Source: Rotaria macrura (Eukaryota; Rotifera; Eurotatoria; Philodinida; Philodinidae). Taken from it: a DNA stretch of 64,000 bases. The stretch lies in contig OENT01000162.1 of assembly GCA_900239685.1 (NCBI GenBank), positions 62,001 through 126,000 of the forward strand. Direction: 5' to 3'. The notes under the pieces were generated by a model that saw nothing but the letters and a program-made list of their open reading frames with translations, made no database searches and was not told the origin of the DNA. This document shows, piece after piece, positions 37,551 to 49,135 of this stretch; positions within the stretch are counted from its first letter, which is position 1; each line of letters starts with the position of its first letter. Made by a program: the position numbers and the translations under genes.

Positions 37551-39317
37551 CGACGATCGGGGGATTTTTTTTTCTCCTGAAGGCGAACAAGCACGCGCCG
37601 CTCAATTAACAGAAAAGCGAGAGCAAGATAAAAATGAAAAAAAAAAGTGGATAGAACGAGAGAGGGAGAGTTGACAAATGACATTAATGAATGCTCAGCA
37701 CGATATGACTTCTCTCTTCGACATCTGCCAAAGAGAAAAAAAACGAGTAGAAAAGAAAAGATGCCATCTGTATTTGTATTTTTTTTTCTTTTTCTTCATC
37801 TATCAGTAATACAAGTCGCACATATATACACATATATATCAATAATGTAGTTTCATGTTGTTGTCGTGTTCGTTCTTTTTGCTTTGTCCTAGTAGTGTTG
37901 AATTGTTAATGAAAGGAGATAACAGTATTAAGACTCCTGAGGCGTTGTCCTGGTGTGTCCTGTTCAACTATCCGTTTTGTATGCATTTTTCATTTGACAC
38001 ATACATTTACTTCTATGAACATGTTTCGTCTTCAAAAATCGATGGTGCGCGTCAGATTGACGATAGAGACATAAGGCAATTAACACAAGCTATATACATA
38101 TATATTCTATATATATATATATATATATATATGTACGAACCGATAGAACGACAGCTGGTACAGTTTCCCTCATCATAGTGTTTTTTCATAAGACCGTCGT
38201 GTGCATGTTTTTGTTCAATTGATGAGTGGCGACACGCGACAAAGCCTCTTTTGAAGACAACGCGCCTTGTGAACTCGATGATCAATCAAAATGAGAGAAT
38301 GAAAGGGAAGTCGATTTCAATCTTTAATGTGTGCATAGGCAATAGTGAATTTGTTAAATGAACAGTGAAGAGTGTAATAAAGAAACGAAGAACGACAGGA
38401 AATAGGAGTATATGTACGTACGTACATATGGCCATCTGTCGTCGTTTGCACGAAATTTGAAACAAAAGAATATATACAAGTGGATAGATGATGATGAAGT
38501 CAATCAACCGTCATTCTAATCCCTCGATAACGAATATGAATGGCACCATATATAGCAGTTGTCCACTCGTATACGGGGGTGCCATTTGTGCTGTTCAATT
38601 TTCAATCATCGCTTGATTGATTTTTCGTTTTCTTCGCTTATATTTTGTTGATTCTTATCTTTACAGCTTATGTAGAGACATGCTGAGAATGACAGGAAGA
38701 GTACTATGATTTAAATAGAATGATAATTATAGACATGCATGATTTGAAAGTAATGAATACGAAAAAGAAAAGTTTGATATGTAGAATTAAATCGCAAGGA
38801 AAGATCGTTCTTTTCGTGTTTCTTTTATTTTTGGTCTTGTAATTGACTTTCATTGAAGCTTTTCATCAATTAGAAGGACAGAATAGTGCAAACAACGACG
38901 TCTACATCAATTATCCATTGTCGCCATGATAGATTACTAACAGATATCGATTATAGAATAGCAAATGCGAATGGGCATGTCTAAATGCATTATTTGCGCA
39001 ATGTTCTCAATGATATTCTAAGGGGAAATTTCGATATTGCAATATACAATATCAATGAAAATCAGAGAATTTATTATTAATGAATACCACCATAGAGTGT
39101 CATTCTACAAATTAAATAAACTAATGAGAATATATTAACCGATAGGAATGTCTATTTTAATTGGTTGAAACCAAACGGCATATCATATAAACATAGATCT
39201 GTACTATATAGTCTCTGTATAAAGTGTACGGAAAAGGAATACATTTATCATCGTTTATAGATCAATGTGACATACCAAGCAAAATAAACTTGAAAAATGA
39301 TGAAATTCGAGAGTTGA
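37551..39317. other. Upstream region of SPSB3
   Basis: About 1.8 kb, with a (TA)n microsatellite at about 38089-38132 and several short TA-rich tracts. The open frames crossing the microsatellite are artefacts of the repeat. No supported gene. Confidence 0.45.
38089..38132. repeat. (AT)n microsatellite
   Basis: Imperfect then perfect AT/TA dinucleotide run upstream of SPSB3. It generates spurious open frames on both strands with Ile-Tyr repeats. Confidence 0.85.
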
Positions 39318-39567
39318 AATGGAAATTCAAGCGATTAATACATCAGTCGCACTAAAAACAAACATTAAAGAAGCTCGCAACTTAATGGATGTCTCGTAAT
39401 AGCTATGGATAAATTGTCAAAGATATTTTGCATACTTGTTGTCGACGTTGAAGGCTGTTCTAATTATTACTTAGAACCATCTAACTCTAGCCGTTATTTT
39501 GTCGAAATTTTCAACTTTTTAACCGAACTCTGCATTGCAATACACGAATTTTCATGTTTTATTTCAG

Positions 39568-39996
39568 TACACTTGTTAATCTTTCTGTCAATGATCTTCA
39601 AGAACATGAAATAGTAAGTGAATTGAAAAGAAACGAATGTTTTTTTGTTTCTGTAGCGTATATCTTAATTAAACTTATTCTTTATGAATATGTTCGTTCT
39701 GCATCACTTACTATGTCAATGATCAATCGTAATCAGATAAGTGAAGTAATAAAAGCTCGATCAGTTTAGAATATTTTTCTCCTTTAAAATATTTCCTTGA
39801 CGTGTTTTCTGTCGTTTTTCTTTTGTTGTTCTAGAATTATGATGATGATTCACATGAAATACTTTTCCGTTCGATTCTTCACATAGTAGATCAAAGTTTG
39901 GTATCGTTATCAATAAAAATTAGATGTTCATTGGATAGTTCTAATTATTACGATGAACAACACGAGCAATATTACATATCGTTCGAAACGATGTAA
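39568..39996 (+). CDS. Possible 3' exons of a small unrecognised gene
   Basis: Two plus-strand segments behave like consecutive exons. 39568-39613 is preceded by ATTTCAG and followed by GTAAGT. 39835-39996 is preceded by TTCTAG and ends in TAA. They join in phase and encode about 69 residues, including LSVNDLQEHEI and then YDDDSHEILFRSILHIV, with a polar, coding-like composition unlike the surrounding random frames. An upstream frame at 39319-39399 (MEIQAINTSV...) could be an earlier exon but lacks a matching donor. I do not recognise the protein. It could be a real small gene, a relic, or chance; expression data would decide. Confidence 0.3.
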
Positions 39997-41385
39997 ATTG
40001 AACAGTTACCATTTATCATTCGTTCCATTGTCTATAACTGATGCACAGTTTTGATATATCAAATTTTAACAGTAAATTTGAATGACCTTGCAATAGGTTT
40101 GTCGGTGCTGGAACTTAACATGGATGTTTATGAATATTATAAGTAGACGATGGTAAAAGTTAGTCATTCGTGACTTGTAATCAATGAAAGATGACTAATT
40201 ACAACATTTTTTCGTATGATAACATATACATTCGAAAAGAATAGTTTCCACATGCAATCAGTTCTTCAAATAGAGAGACATGAAGTCAACGTTTTAAGAT
40301 ATAGATTCAAGTGATTGTCTTTTCATTTATCAATCATAAACAAACAAATAATGTCTATCTTAATATTCAAATTATAAAGAATTCAACGAGATTTTCAGGT
40401 TATTTTTCAAATTTTACTAATAAAATGTAACAATCTTTTTCATTCATATCTAACTGAAGTGTATCCTACTTATTGTAGGTTACTACTGCTAGGCTCGAAA
40501 CATTACATAATCACATAATTGTACTGATACTATTGAAATCGATCAATGCTTGACATTTCATAATACCTACTGAATGAAATCTCTGAGTTGTCCATATGTT
40601 TATTGTCTATATGTCAACAAAATGTATGACGCAGAACATGAATCACGTCACTTTGGTTACCATGGAATCTACTGTTTGGATTATTTAAACAGATGTCCAG
40701 TCATTCCATACTCTAATTTCTATCATGATTTCAGATTATTGATCGAATCAATTTTTCAATGAGTTTTATGTTTGACATGCGTTTTTCTCACTGATTATCA
40801 CGTATTAAAAGGTCATATTTGCATTCAATCAGTTATATTCTCCAAATGCATATATTTATAAAACACAACCGCAATGAAAAACAAAGGCGAACAAAAATTT
40901 AAAAGAAGGAAAAAAACTCAACATCATACGCATGCACTAAACATGGCAGCTTTCTTTTTTCTCTTCTCTTCATACTAAAATATATATGCAAGATACGCAT
41001 TTAACAAAAGCAAAACAAGAAAAACCAATCTCATACAAACGTGCATTTAGGTTTTAAAAAAGAAAACAAATAACACTTCGAATGTGCGTTAATCATACCG
41101 TTAAAGATATAGCAAAGCTTACAAATAAAAAACAACAGACCTCTATGTATTAATAAAAGTAAGAAATTGTTGGAATGCAATAACAAGAAAATGAACAACT
41201 ACTAGCAAAGCAACTATCAAAAGAATAAAAATGAACATAAGATACAGGTACGGAATGATGAAGAATGAGCAGTACAAAGATATACACATATTTAAAACAA
41301 AATCTGTATCACGTAAAATGAGAGAAAACAATCCACATGGTTGATGGTGTTTTTGATTTACAAAACACATGAAATCCAATACATT
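39997..41385. other. Region downstream of Bicaudal-D
   Basis: About 1.4 kb between the possible small gene and the most distal Bicaudal-D terminal exon. Open frames at 40574-40762 (plus) and 41143-41379 (minus) have no motifs. Nothing else recognised. Confidence 0.45.
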
Positions 41386-44300
41386 CTAATGGCCCCATTT
41401 CGATGAAGTAGATGTTTGTGGACTTGTATTTGAAAATCCTTTATGTTGACGAACCTAAAATATACGTTAATGTGTTGAATGTTCGATTCAATATTTGTAT
41501 GAAATTTCCAACATACGCATTCTAACATGAGAAAAAAAAAACAACCTGTTCCATGCGATAGGTTTCATTCAACGCTTTATTTATGTGCAATGTTTTCGTT
41601 TTATTTTTATTATTGAAAAACAAAAAAAACAAATCATGCGTCATTCATTATATGTGCATATCAATGTTAATCATAATTTAATCAAGCAATATTAGAAATA
41701 CTGAGCATGAGAAATTTTTTTTTGTTGTTTTGCGTACTGAATATCTCTATCGTTTGTTTTGTAGCTGTTGATTTCTGCTTGATGCAAGAGCTTGCATCAT
41801 CTGAAACATGCATAATAGATGATCATCGGGTCGAAGATTTATTCAGCAATGAATATGTCAATATAAAGCTTTAAAATTTTACAAACCTCTTTTCCAAAAT
41901 TATATAACTGTATGGACTAATATATGATGAAAAGAAACGTCTGTTTTTACTTATACTTTGTCTTTCATACTAAATCTTGTTGAAGTAAAGTGAACTTCTT
42001 ATAATTATTAGCGATTTCGATTTTCTTATTGCTTTTTTCTATTTATCTGAAACTTACTCGTGGTGGTATAAATCTTGCTCGTCTTATTTCTTGCATCGGT
42101 CCATTATTGCCAACATTCTGATTGGGATTCGTATTGTTATTATTATTATTGATGGAAGCTGTTGTTAACAAGCCAACTGGCAATCCTGTCGATGTTGGTG
42201 TTGTAGATGTTGCATTACTATTTGCAATATTTGTTCGTTTTGGAACAGTAACTGTACTATGTGCTCGTTCATTGTCCATTTCTAAGTCTTCAAGTTTTTG
42301 AGTTAAAGCAAGTTTTTGTTCAATGGCCATACGCAGTAATGAATTGAGAGTTTTCTTTTCTTCTTCAGCAGCATGAACTTGCCGTTGAAGTTCATCGAGT
42401 TGCGTTACATATTCATCACAGCGTGCTGCAAACATAGCACGTAACGATGCAAATGTAGCTGCATCTTCTTTTAGTGACTTAAGTTCATTACGTAATTTAG
42501 ACATTGTTTCTGTAACAATTAATTTTTCATTTTCATATTTCGATTTCAAATTAGCTAATGCAACTTCGGCTGTTTGTTTATTAGCTTTAAGAACCGTACG
42601 TAATGTACCGATTTGTTCACGTTTCGTTGTTAATAATGAGCGCAATTTGATTATCTAAAGAGAGAGAATATACGTGATAGAGAATGTTAATGTAACTGTT
42701 TTATAACATATACAAATAGAACTAATGCCTGTCTAACCACGATCATGTTTCTGTCATATTGAAATCGTGACAAAGAAAAACACTAATATACTAATTGATC
42801 AATCTAGTCGACAATATTTGATGGTGTTATAATGATTTGCTTAAATCAATTATCAAAATGATTCAAAGTTATCAAATTACACGTAAACTGAATTTCTTTT
42901 TCTTTAAATACATATTTGCAAGAGAAGAAATTCCATCCCATAAAATATTTAACATAGCAAAGTATCTTTTTTCTATATTTTACATAGAACTCCATCGTAG
43001 ACACTTTCTTTGGTCAGAAATCATTGAATGGGACATACGAATGAATCATCTTCGTATAAAATTTAAGAAAAAATCTTATATTTCTTTTGCAATAACTCTA
43101 AATCTGTGAAAAATATTCGATGATGAAAGGATTATTTCGTTTGAAATAGATCGTTCATGTTTCTTAGAACGAAATACACGAGAGATCATTAGTTATTGTA
43201 ACTTCAGAAACATGTCATATGTTTTCTTCGCTAGAAAAATATTCTTACTTGATCTTGTAATTCTTTAGTATCATTAGGTAATTCATTAGTTGATGTTGTA
43301 GTTTCACTATTTGACAATGATTCTTTTGATTGTTGTTTAATATTAGATATAATATGATCAAATGATAGTTTAAATTGTTTAACTTGTTCTTGAAGAATAT
43401 CCAATATTTGCTGATTAATTGTAGGATCAATAATTTTATTATTTATACTTAATATTTGTTGTTTTCTCGCTTCAAAATCATTCGCTGCTAGAGATAGACC
43501 AGTTGTTGTATAGACATATTTATGAAGTGTTTCTAATTCTTCACTTAAATTCATCTAAATATGACAGCGAAAAAAAAAATAACAATGAATAAAAGATAAG
43601 TTAAAACAAATCATTTATTCTTACTAAGAGATCATGAGTTTTGTTAAATGATGTTTGAGTATCATTGCACTGTTTCATTAAAATATTATTATCTTGTTTT
43701 AATTTAAGAATAAGATTTTCTTGTTCTTCAGATTTCTTTTTCATTAACTCCTGATCACCATTGAATAGATGAAGATTTTTATTGATAATAGAATCGATTT
43801 GTTCAATGGAATCTAAAGCTGTAATGAGAAGATAATCAGTATCATCAGAATTGGATTCTGATGTCATATGTTTATTCGGTATAATAATATCCACAAGATG
43901 TTGAATTTTATGTGAAAGAATTTTCGTCTTTTCATTTATTGTTAATAATTGATTGTCAAGCGATGATTTTATCTGAGATAACTGTAAACATTCAAGTTCA
44001 AGTTTACGTATTTCATTGCCGTGAATTTCACTAGATTGAAGTTACCGAGATAAAAATCGAACATTTTTACAAGTAAACAAAAAAAAAAAGAACATTTTGA
44101 TTTTTACCTAAATAGATTTCCAACGGGCTGCGGTTCTTGTTGATCATTATCAAGCATGTCACTGTATTCAGTTGATGATGGAACACGACTTGTATCATCA
44201 TCTTCAATTTCATCATCACCCTCAATCAAATAATCATCATCCGTATGTGTACTACTATGACCATTTAATGTCATGCGTAGTGAATCTAAATTTCGACGAG

Positions 44301-45156
44301 ATTCCTATGACAAAAAACAATAAAGTCAAATATACAATAAGAATAGTTTCTTTTCCGTACTTGTTGGATTCGATGATCTAACTGCTGTTTGTAGATGTGT
44401 TTTTGTTCTCGTTCATCACGAAGATTATTGTGTAATTCAATTAATTGAGATTCGGCAATAGCCTTCAGAGATTCGAGTTCTTTCATCATACGATGCACAT
44501 CATCAATCTATAAGTTTACATCGATAAACATATCAATATTTTTCTTTTCCTTAACAACTTACATTTTCTTGCAGTTGTTTATTCTCATGTTTCAATCCAT
44601 CGAAATCAATAAGATTTTCTCTTAATTTTTGTACTTGCTGTTGAAGTGCAACATTATCTTCTTCTAATTCTGTATTGGCATCGATAAGTCTTTGTTCTTG
44701 TGCTTTAGTTTCTTTCAATTCATATTTTAATTTTACTTTTAATTCATCTAATTCATGAACACGATCAGTTAGTTCTTGATAATTCAATGAAATTTTTTCA
44801 TTTTCAGTTTGTAAACGTTCATTATCATGTTTCAATGAACGTAATTCATGTTCATGACGTGTGATTTCTTGCAATAAATATTTTTCACGTGTTTGTTTTT
44901 CATTTAAAAGTGTTTCTTCATTGGTTTCACCTTTTAACGTTTCTTCACGTTTATTAACTTGTAGTGTTTTCAACTGTATCTTTAATTGTTCGAATTCTAT
45001 TTTCAGTAATTCATGTTCGTTTTCTAATTCTTTATGTTGTAATTCTAAAACTTTCTTTTCGTCAATTAATGCTAAACCATATTCTGCGGCTTGTAAATTA
45101 GCTGAGTGTAACTTAGCTATTTGAACATACGGATCTTCGTCTTCTGTCGATGTCAT
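41386..45156 (-). CDS. BICD: Bicaudal-D dynein/dynactin cargo adaptor
   Basis: Minus-strand exons 45156-44563, 44507-44361, 44304-44108, 44030-43625, 43554-43249 and 42654-42058 give 749 aa in one frame, plus a terminal exon. Either 41454-41386 or 41800-41747 fits in phase, giving about 771 or 766 aa. The protein is almost entirely coiled coil. The N-terminus has the CC1-box AAEYGL (23-28) that binds dynein light intermediate chain. The middle has [13 protein letters not shown] and LSEELETL, matching BICD. The last coil (about 551-680) is nearly identical to animal BICD proteins: [20 protein letters not shown], then [20 protein letters not shown], then [20 protein letters not shown]. That is the Rab6/Egalitarian cargo-binding region. 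The tail is Asn/Thr/Pro-rich. Expected role: minus-end transport of Rab6 vesicles and other cargo. Reading through the last strong donor (GTAAGT at 42057) would stop after four residues. Confidence 0.93.
41747..41800 (-). other. Alternative terminal exon of Bicaudal-D (proximal)
   Basis: Preceded on the minus strand by TGTTTCAG, in phase with the upstream donor at 42057. It encodes [17 protein letters not shown] then TAG. It cannot be followed by the distal exon because of the stop, so the two would be mutually exclusive last exons. Identified by splice signal and phase only. Confidence 0.5.
42058..42654 (-). other. Conserved cargo-binding exon of Bicaudal-D
   Basis: Encodes the most conserved part of the protein, the C-terminal coil that binds Rab6 and other cargo. 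It is followed by a low-complexity stretch with a run of six Asn. It ends PPR directly before the donor GTAAGT. Confidence 0.9.
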
Positions 45157-46381
45157 TTATTTGAGGCTAGTACAAATAAACAGAAATTAATTTAAAAAAA
45201 ACCAAATGAAAATTATTCTACCTTATATTGAACTTGCGTAGACTTAATAGTGAAGTAGATATTTCTGATGACAAGGATTGATAAGAGGCGTCAAATTTAC
45301 GTGATTGATTACAGACGGACGGCTAAAAGGATTACTCTAGAGAGAGAGAGAGAGAGAGAAAAAGAGAGAGAGAGAGACAGGGTAAGGCATATATGTACGA
45401 ATGTGTGCATTTAAAAAGAAAAAAAAATATACAGGTGGACATTTTTAATGATATTCGATGGATGGCAGGAAACGAAATCAATAATAATTAGATATATAAT
45501 TAAAACTATATAAAATTTAAGTAATATTTCTACGATTTATCTTCGATTTTTTTCAATTTATCATTTTACGTATAGATGTCGTAGTTATATGGATCAAATG
45601 TTAAAGGATTCAATGTAGAGATACTTGTGTGAAAAGTTTGTGTTCTTGCTCATTGATACAAGAAGAGATCGATAATAAAAACGGTCGGCTTCTCTTCGGA
45701 TCTCACTGATACAATCAAAATGATATGTGATGTATGGTGGTACATATGCAATAGTATATTGTTTTCAACCAATTTATTTATTCTTTGTTTATAAATTATA
45801 ATTTTCACATTGACTAAACGACTATCTTTTACTAATTTAGTTTGATTGTATATTACTAGACATACCCTTCATTATTTGGCACATCTGCAGACTTCCAGTT
45901 TATCACTGACGAAAACCAAATCATTATTGAAAAAAAGACAAGAAATTAGCAGTGAAAAACTATTTTGATATTCACCATGTGGCAGTTCTATGTCACAACT
46001 GTCAGAGAGACGCTTTCAGACAATGGCATTAGTCAATTTTTTCATGAAACAAAAAAGCGATGATAAGCATGGTGAAAATATGCGATAGTGACATGGTTAT
46101 CTGTTTCTACTTTATTCATGTTGAAACTATTTTAATCTCATGAAAATATCCTTCAAAGAACGATTACGAAGTAGTTATTTCATTCGATTAGTTCATTAGC
46201 GGCATTTGAAACTCGTTCGGTATTCCAATGAAATAAGATTTTAAAAAAAATTTATCTTAAGTTTCCGAATGAATTTTTCTGCACATTTGGTTTAATTTCT
46301 TTTCGAAGAACTTTAATTGAAATTCGATTGTGCATTCACTTTCATCATGAGACAGACATATCTCACAAAGTACACTCTTTA
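45157..46381. other. Upstream region of Bicaudal-D with (GA)n tract
   Basis: About 1.2 kb. A (GA)n run spans about 45338-45378, interrupted once, and could lie in the 5' leader or promoter of Bicaudal-D. No supported gene otherwise. Confidence 0.5.
45338..45378. repeat. (GA)n microsatellite
   Basis: GA dinucleotide run with an internal AAAA interruption, about 180 bp upstream of the Bicaudal-D start codon. GA tracts are often in promoters, but no specific factor can be assigned. Confidence 0.85.
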
Positions 46382-47040
46382 CTACCGCTGAAGATCATCT
46401 GTAGTCAATATAGCGGCCAATTTATCTTCGATAGACTCAGGTTTACGACCTATTGAAGTTGCTATTTTGAAAAAATCTTTGTAAAATAGGAGTACACGAA
46501 CAATGCATTTTCAGATTGATCTCTCTTGCAAACTATTTTACTTTACTGAATTACGCTTGATGCTTGAATTAGAATGATTAGCCAATTCTGCTTGATTCAT
46601 CAAGAAAGATCGTAAATTAGGTTTCGATAGATATAGTGTTGAAAACTTGTAGAAGCTAAGTTTGAGATACAAATGACTAAAATTAAATGTCATATGTAAC
46701 TTAAAAAAGCCAAACGTTTCAAAAGAAAAGTTAAAAGATGAAATCAATAATGAATTGATCTTTATTAGGTGTGGGTGTGAATTTGGAAGAGTGCGTTTCG
46801 GTGAGGGTCTTACTCGAATCACTCATACCTCGTCCTTCTAAAGTTCAAAAGCACGAACAATGGTGCCGATGCGTTGAAAGACATTGGTCATTTGATCGAA
46901 AACATCGGCGAGTAGTTCATTATTTTCGGAATCAGTTTGTTCGACCATTGACAAGGCACTTTTGAATGCGTTCAGTGTCCCCAAATCCTTACCTCTTTCT
47001 GTAGAGCTGACAACTGTCCCAGGTTGACTTAATATTGATT
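46382..47040 (-). pseudogene. Coding-like debris of an unrecognised gene
   Basis: Two minus-strand segments have clearly protein-like frames. One (about 47040-46838) includes RGKDLGTLNAFKSALSMVEQ and then DQMTNVFQRIGTIVRAFEL before a TAG. The other (about 46510-46382) includes YKDFFKIATSIGRKPESIED and ends LTTDDLQR then TAG. Both share the DNA string CATTGTTCGTG and encode IVR at the matching place, as if they were overlapping copies of one region separated by about 300 bp. No start codon or flanking exons are evident. Family not recognised. Partial duplication and decay is the simplest reading. Confidence 0.4.
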
Positions 47041-47172
47041 AGCAATGGTTGAGAGCCTGCCTCCAATCGCTGACGTTGTTTATATATAATCTAAATATTC
47101 TTACATGTATTCAACGTCATTTGAGGTTCTGACTTCTGATGTTGGATTTCCAATATAAAAATTGAATACTTT

Positions 47173-48044
47173 TTAATATTCGTACAAAATCTTGTCCATT
47201 TCTTTTAGAGCTTGATATAAACCGCCGAAATTGCAGTTTTCTTTAAACAAATCTTCATACAAGTGACACAACAGATTTTTAGTTCGTAATGGAGGATAGA
47301 ACAAATTCATAGTGACAAGTTGCGGTTCGGTTGATGACCTATGCTGTTGTTCATTTTCTTCAAGTATGACTATTGATCTCTCTTTTATTTCAGCCGATTT
47401 GATCAGATACGATAATGCTTTCTTGTATTTCTTCTGTCCAATCAATACTACTGATATTTCATGATAAGAAGCTGCTAGATCTAGCCCATCGTTCTTTGAT
47501 TGAAATGACAAAACTTTGCTGTGCGAACTGAGAGCTTCATATTTTTTAAGACGTTTAAGAACCCACCTCTTGCACATAAAATATTGGCCAACGTCAAAGA
47601 ACTAGATTTTGATGCTTGGTGCTCTTTTTCCAAGACAGTGGCGAATCTAGTCTCAGCTTTCTGGTACTCACAGTTTTCTAGAAGGATTCTTGCAATATGA
47701 TAATGCGCGAATGCTAAACAATGTTCGTCTTACGGGTGTCTTCTCGCTTCTATATCAATTATTTTCTCATACATCTTGTTGGCTTGATCATGTTCACGTT
47801 GCTTGTTGAGAACTTGCACGATACCAACAAATACATGTGTTATGTATTCATAATTCGTTGAATTGATCAGACGAACTACATTTGCTGATTTCTCGTGAAA
47901 CGAGAACGTTTCACGTTGAAGATTTAATGCAGCTAGTATTTCAAAGATTCTAAGGGTGCAGGTGTAGATGCTGATGCGGTCTTTATATCGATGCACGCGT
48001 TTGAGTGGGATAGAAAAACAAATGAAGATGCTCCACATCCACAA
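47173..48044 (-). pseudogene. Degenerate TPR array, probably C-terminal part of the ADP-ribosyltransferase gene
   Basis: Helical-repeat sequence on the minus strand in two frames. The first runs from 48044 to about 47580 and is interrupted by an in-frame TAA at 47730-47732 (after EARRHP). It resumes with HCLAFAHYHIARILLENCEY. Near 47580 the reading frame shifts and continues as LKRLKKYEALSSHSKV to ILYEY and a stop at 47173. Segments such as KKYKKALSYLIKSAEIKE and EYQKAETRFATVLEKE are TPR-like. In rotifers such repeats commonly follow an ADP-ribosyltransferase domain, and that domain lies just upstream. One stop plus one frameshift argue for a pseudogene. Confidence 0.6.
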
Positions 48045-48211
48045 ACCCCAGTTTGATCTGTTTTATGACTCTCACATCCTCATTCTCACACCCACATCCA
48101 TTAGTAGTTCATCATACAGCATACGTATCCACATGAAGTATGGAAAATTACAAATGATACTTTTCCAGTGCTAGATTTTCTACAGAGATAACAAAAGAAA
48201 AAATTGGTTCA

Positions 48212-49135
48212 TCAAGTATCAAGAAGATTCTCAATGTGACTATCCATTCTGCCTTCTATTATATCATGATGAAAGTCGCTCAATTCCTCTCTCATATCCA
48301 ACTGTTCAAGACATACTTCGAACAGCGATGTCTTATCATCTTTGCTAATTTTTGTCACCCAGAATACTGTGCCAGGGAGAATAAGAACTTCGCTTTCATC
48401 TTCAAAGTATGATAGACACGGTTGTTTAAAAAGAGCAATGGCTGTTGGACATGGGTAACTGAAATGAAACACCATGATAACTTTCACAAGCGTTTGTTCC
48501 ACCTGTTGACCTTCGCTCGCAAAGGCTCTTGCTACCTGTTGATCGGTTGATGTCGACCAAAATGTGCGCGTTTCAAGATGACTTGTTTTGTTTTCTAGTG
48601 CCCATCGATACGTTTCTAAATGCTCTCGTTCCATGGTCAGTCCCCGATAGCAATATCCATCGAAGGCACGACTTGACATTGTTGACAAATGGTACTTCAG
48701 AGCTGTCAAAAACAACTTTGTTTTCTCTTTGTCTCGTGACACATCTTCATAAAAATTCGTATCGAGAGTATAGAGACGAATGAGAGGTTCAATTCGTTTC
48801 GTCTCTCTGTACTGATTAATAAGAGCGCAAGCATTCAAATATTGTTTATGATCAGTTGAAATTGACTCGTCGACGATGGCTTCGAGACTTATCGACCATT
48901 TTGTGACTTTTTTCTAGTCAATATCGACACCAAACAAAGATTGAAGCGTTTCTACGAATGTCATGGATGTGGGTCCATTACCCCATAATACTTCACGCTG
49001 GTAGTCGGTTATAATGTGGGTCGTATATTCGTATGCATTAATCCAAGGTGAGTTCAAAGGAGTAATGGAAGGATTGTATGCGCTTTTATTAGTGCAAAAG
49101 CGATTCGTATCGCGCTTGTGGTGCTGGTCACACAT
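48212..49135 (-). pseudogene. Arginine-specific mono-ADP-ribosyltransferase with in-frame stop
   Basis: A minus-strand frame of 308 codons from 49135 (MCDQHHKRDT) to TGA at 48212, interrupted by a TAG at 48914-48916 without frameshift. Downstream of that stop the R-S-E class ART fold looks complete. It has the NAD-binding arginine in YRGL, the STS motif in FWSTST, and the catalytic E-x-E in DESEVLILPGT. Such enzymes transfer ADP-ribose from NAD to arginine side chains and belong to a family that is strongly expanded in bdelloid rotifers. The TAG sits where a tryptophan codon would differ by one base, so a single point mutation (or sequencing error) could explain it. No GT-AG intron removes it. 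Translation from an internal ATG could in principle still yield the catalytic core. Confidence 0.75.

Noticed and set aside
44861..45124. Plus-strand Ser/Asn/Cys-rich frame of 87 codons
   Set aside because: Antisense of the first Bicaudal-D exon.
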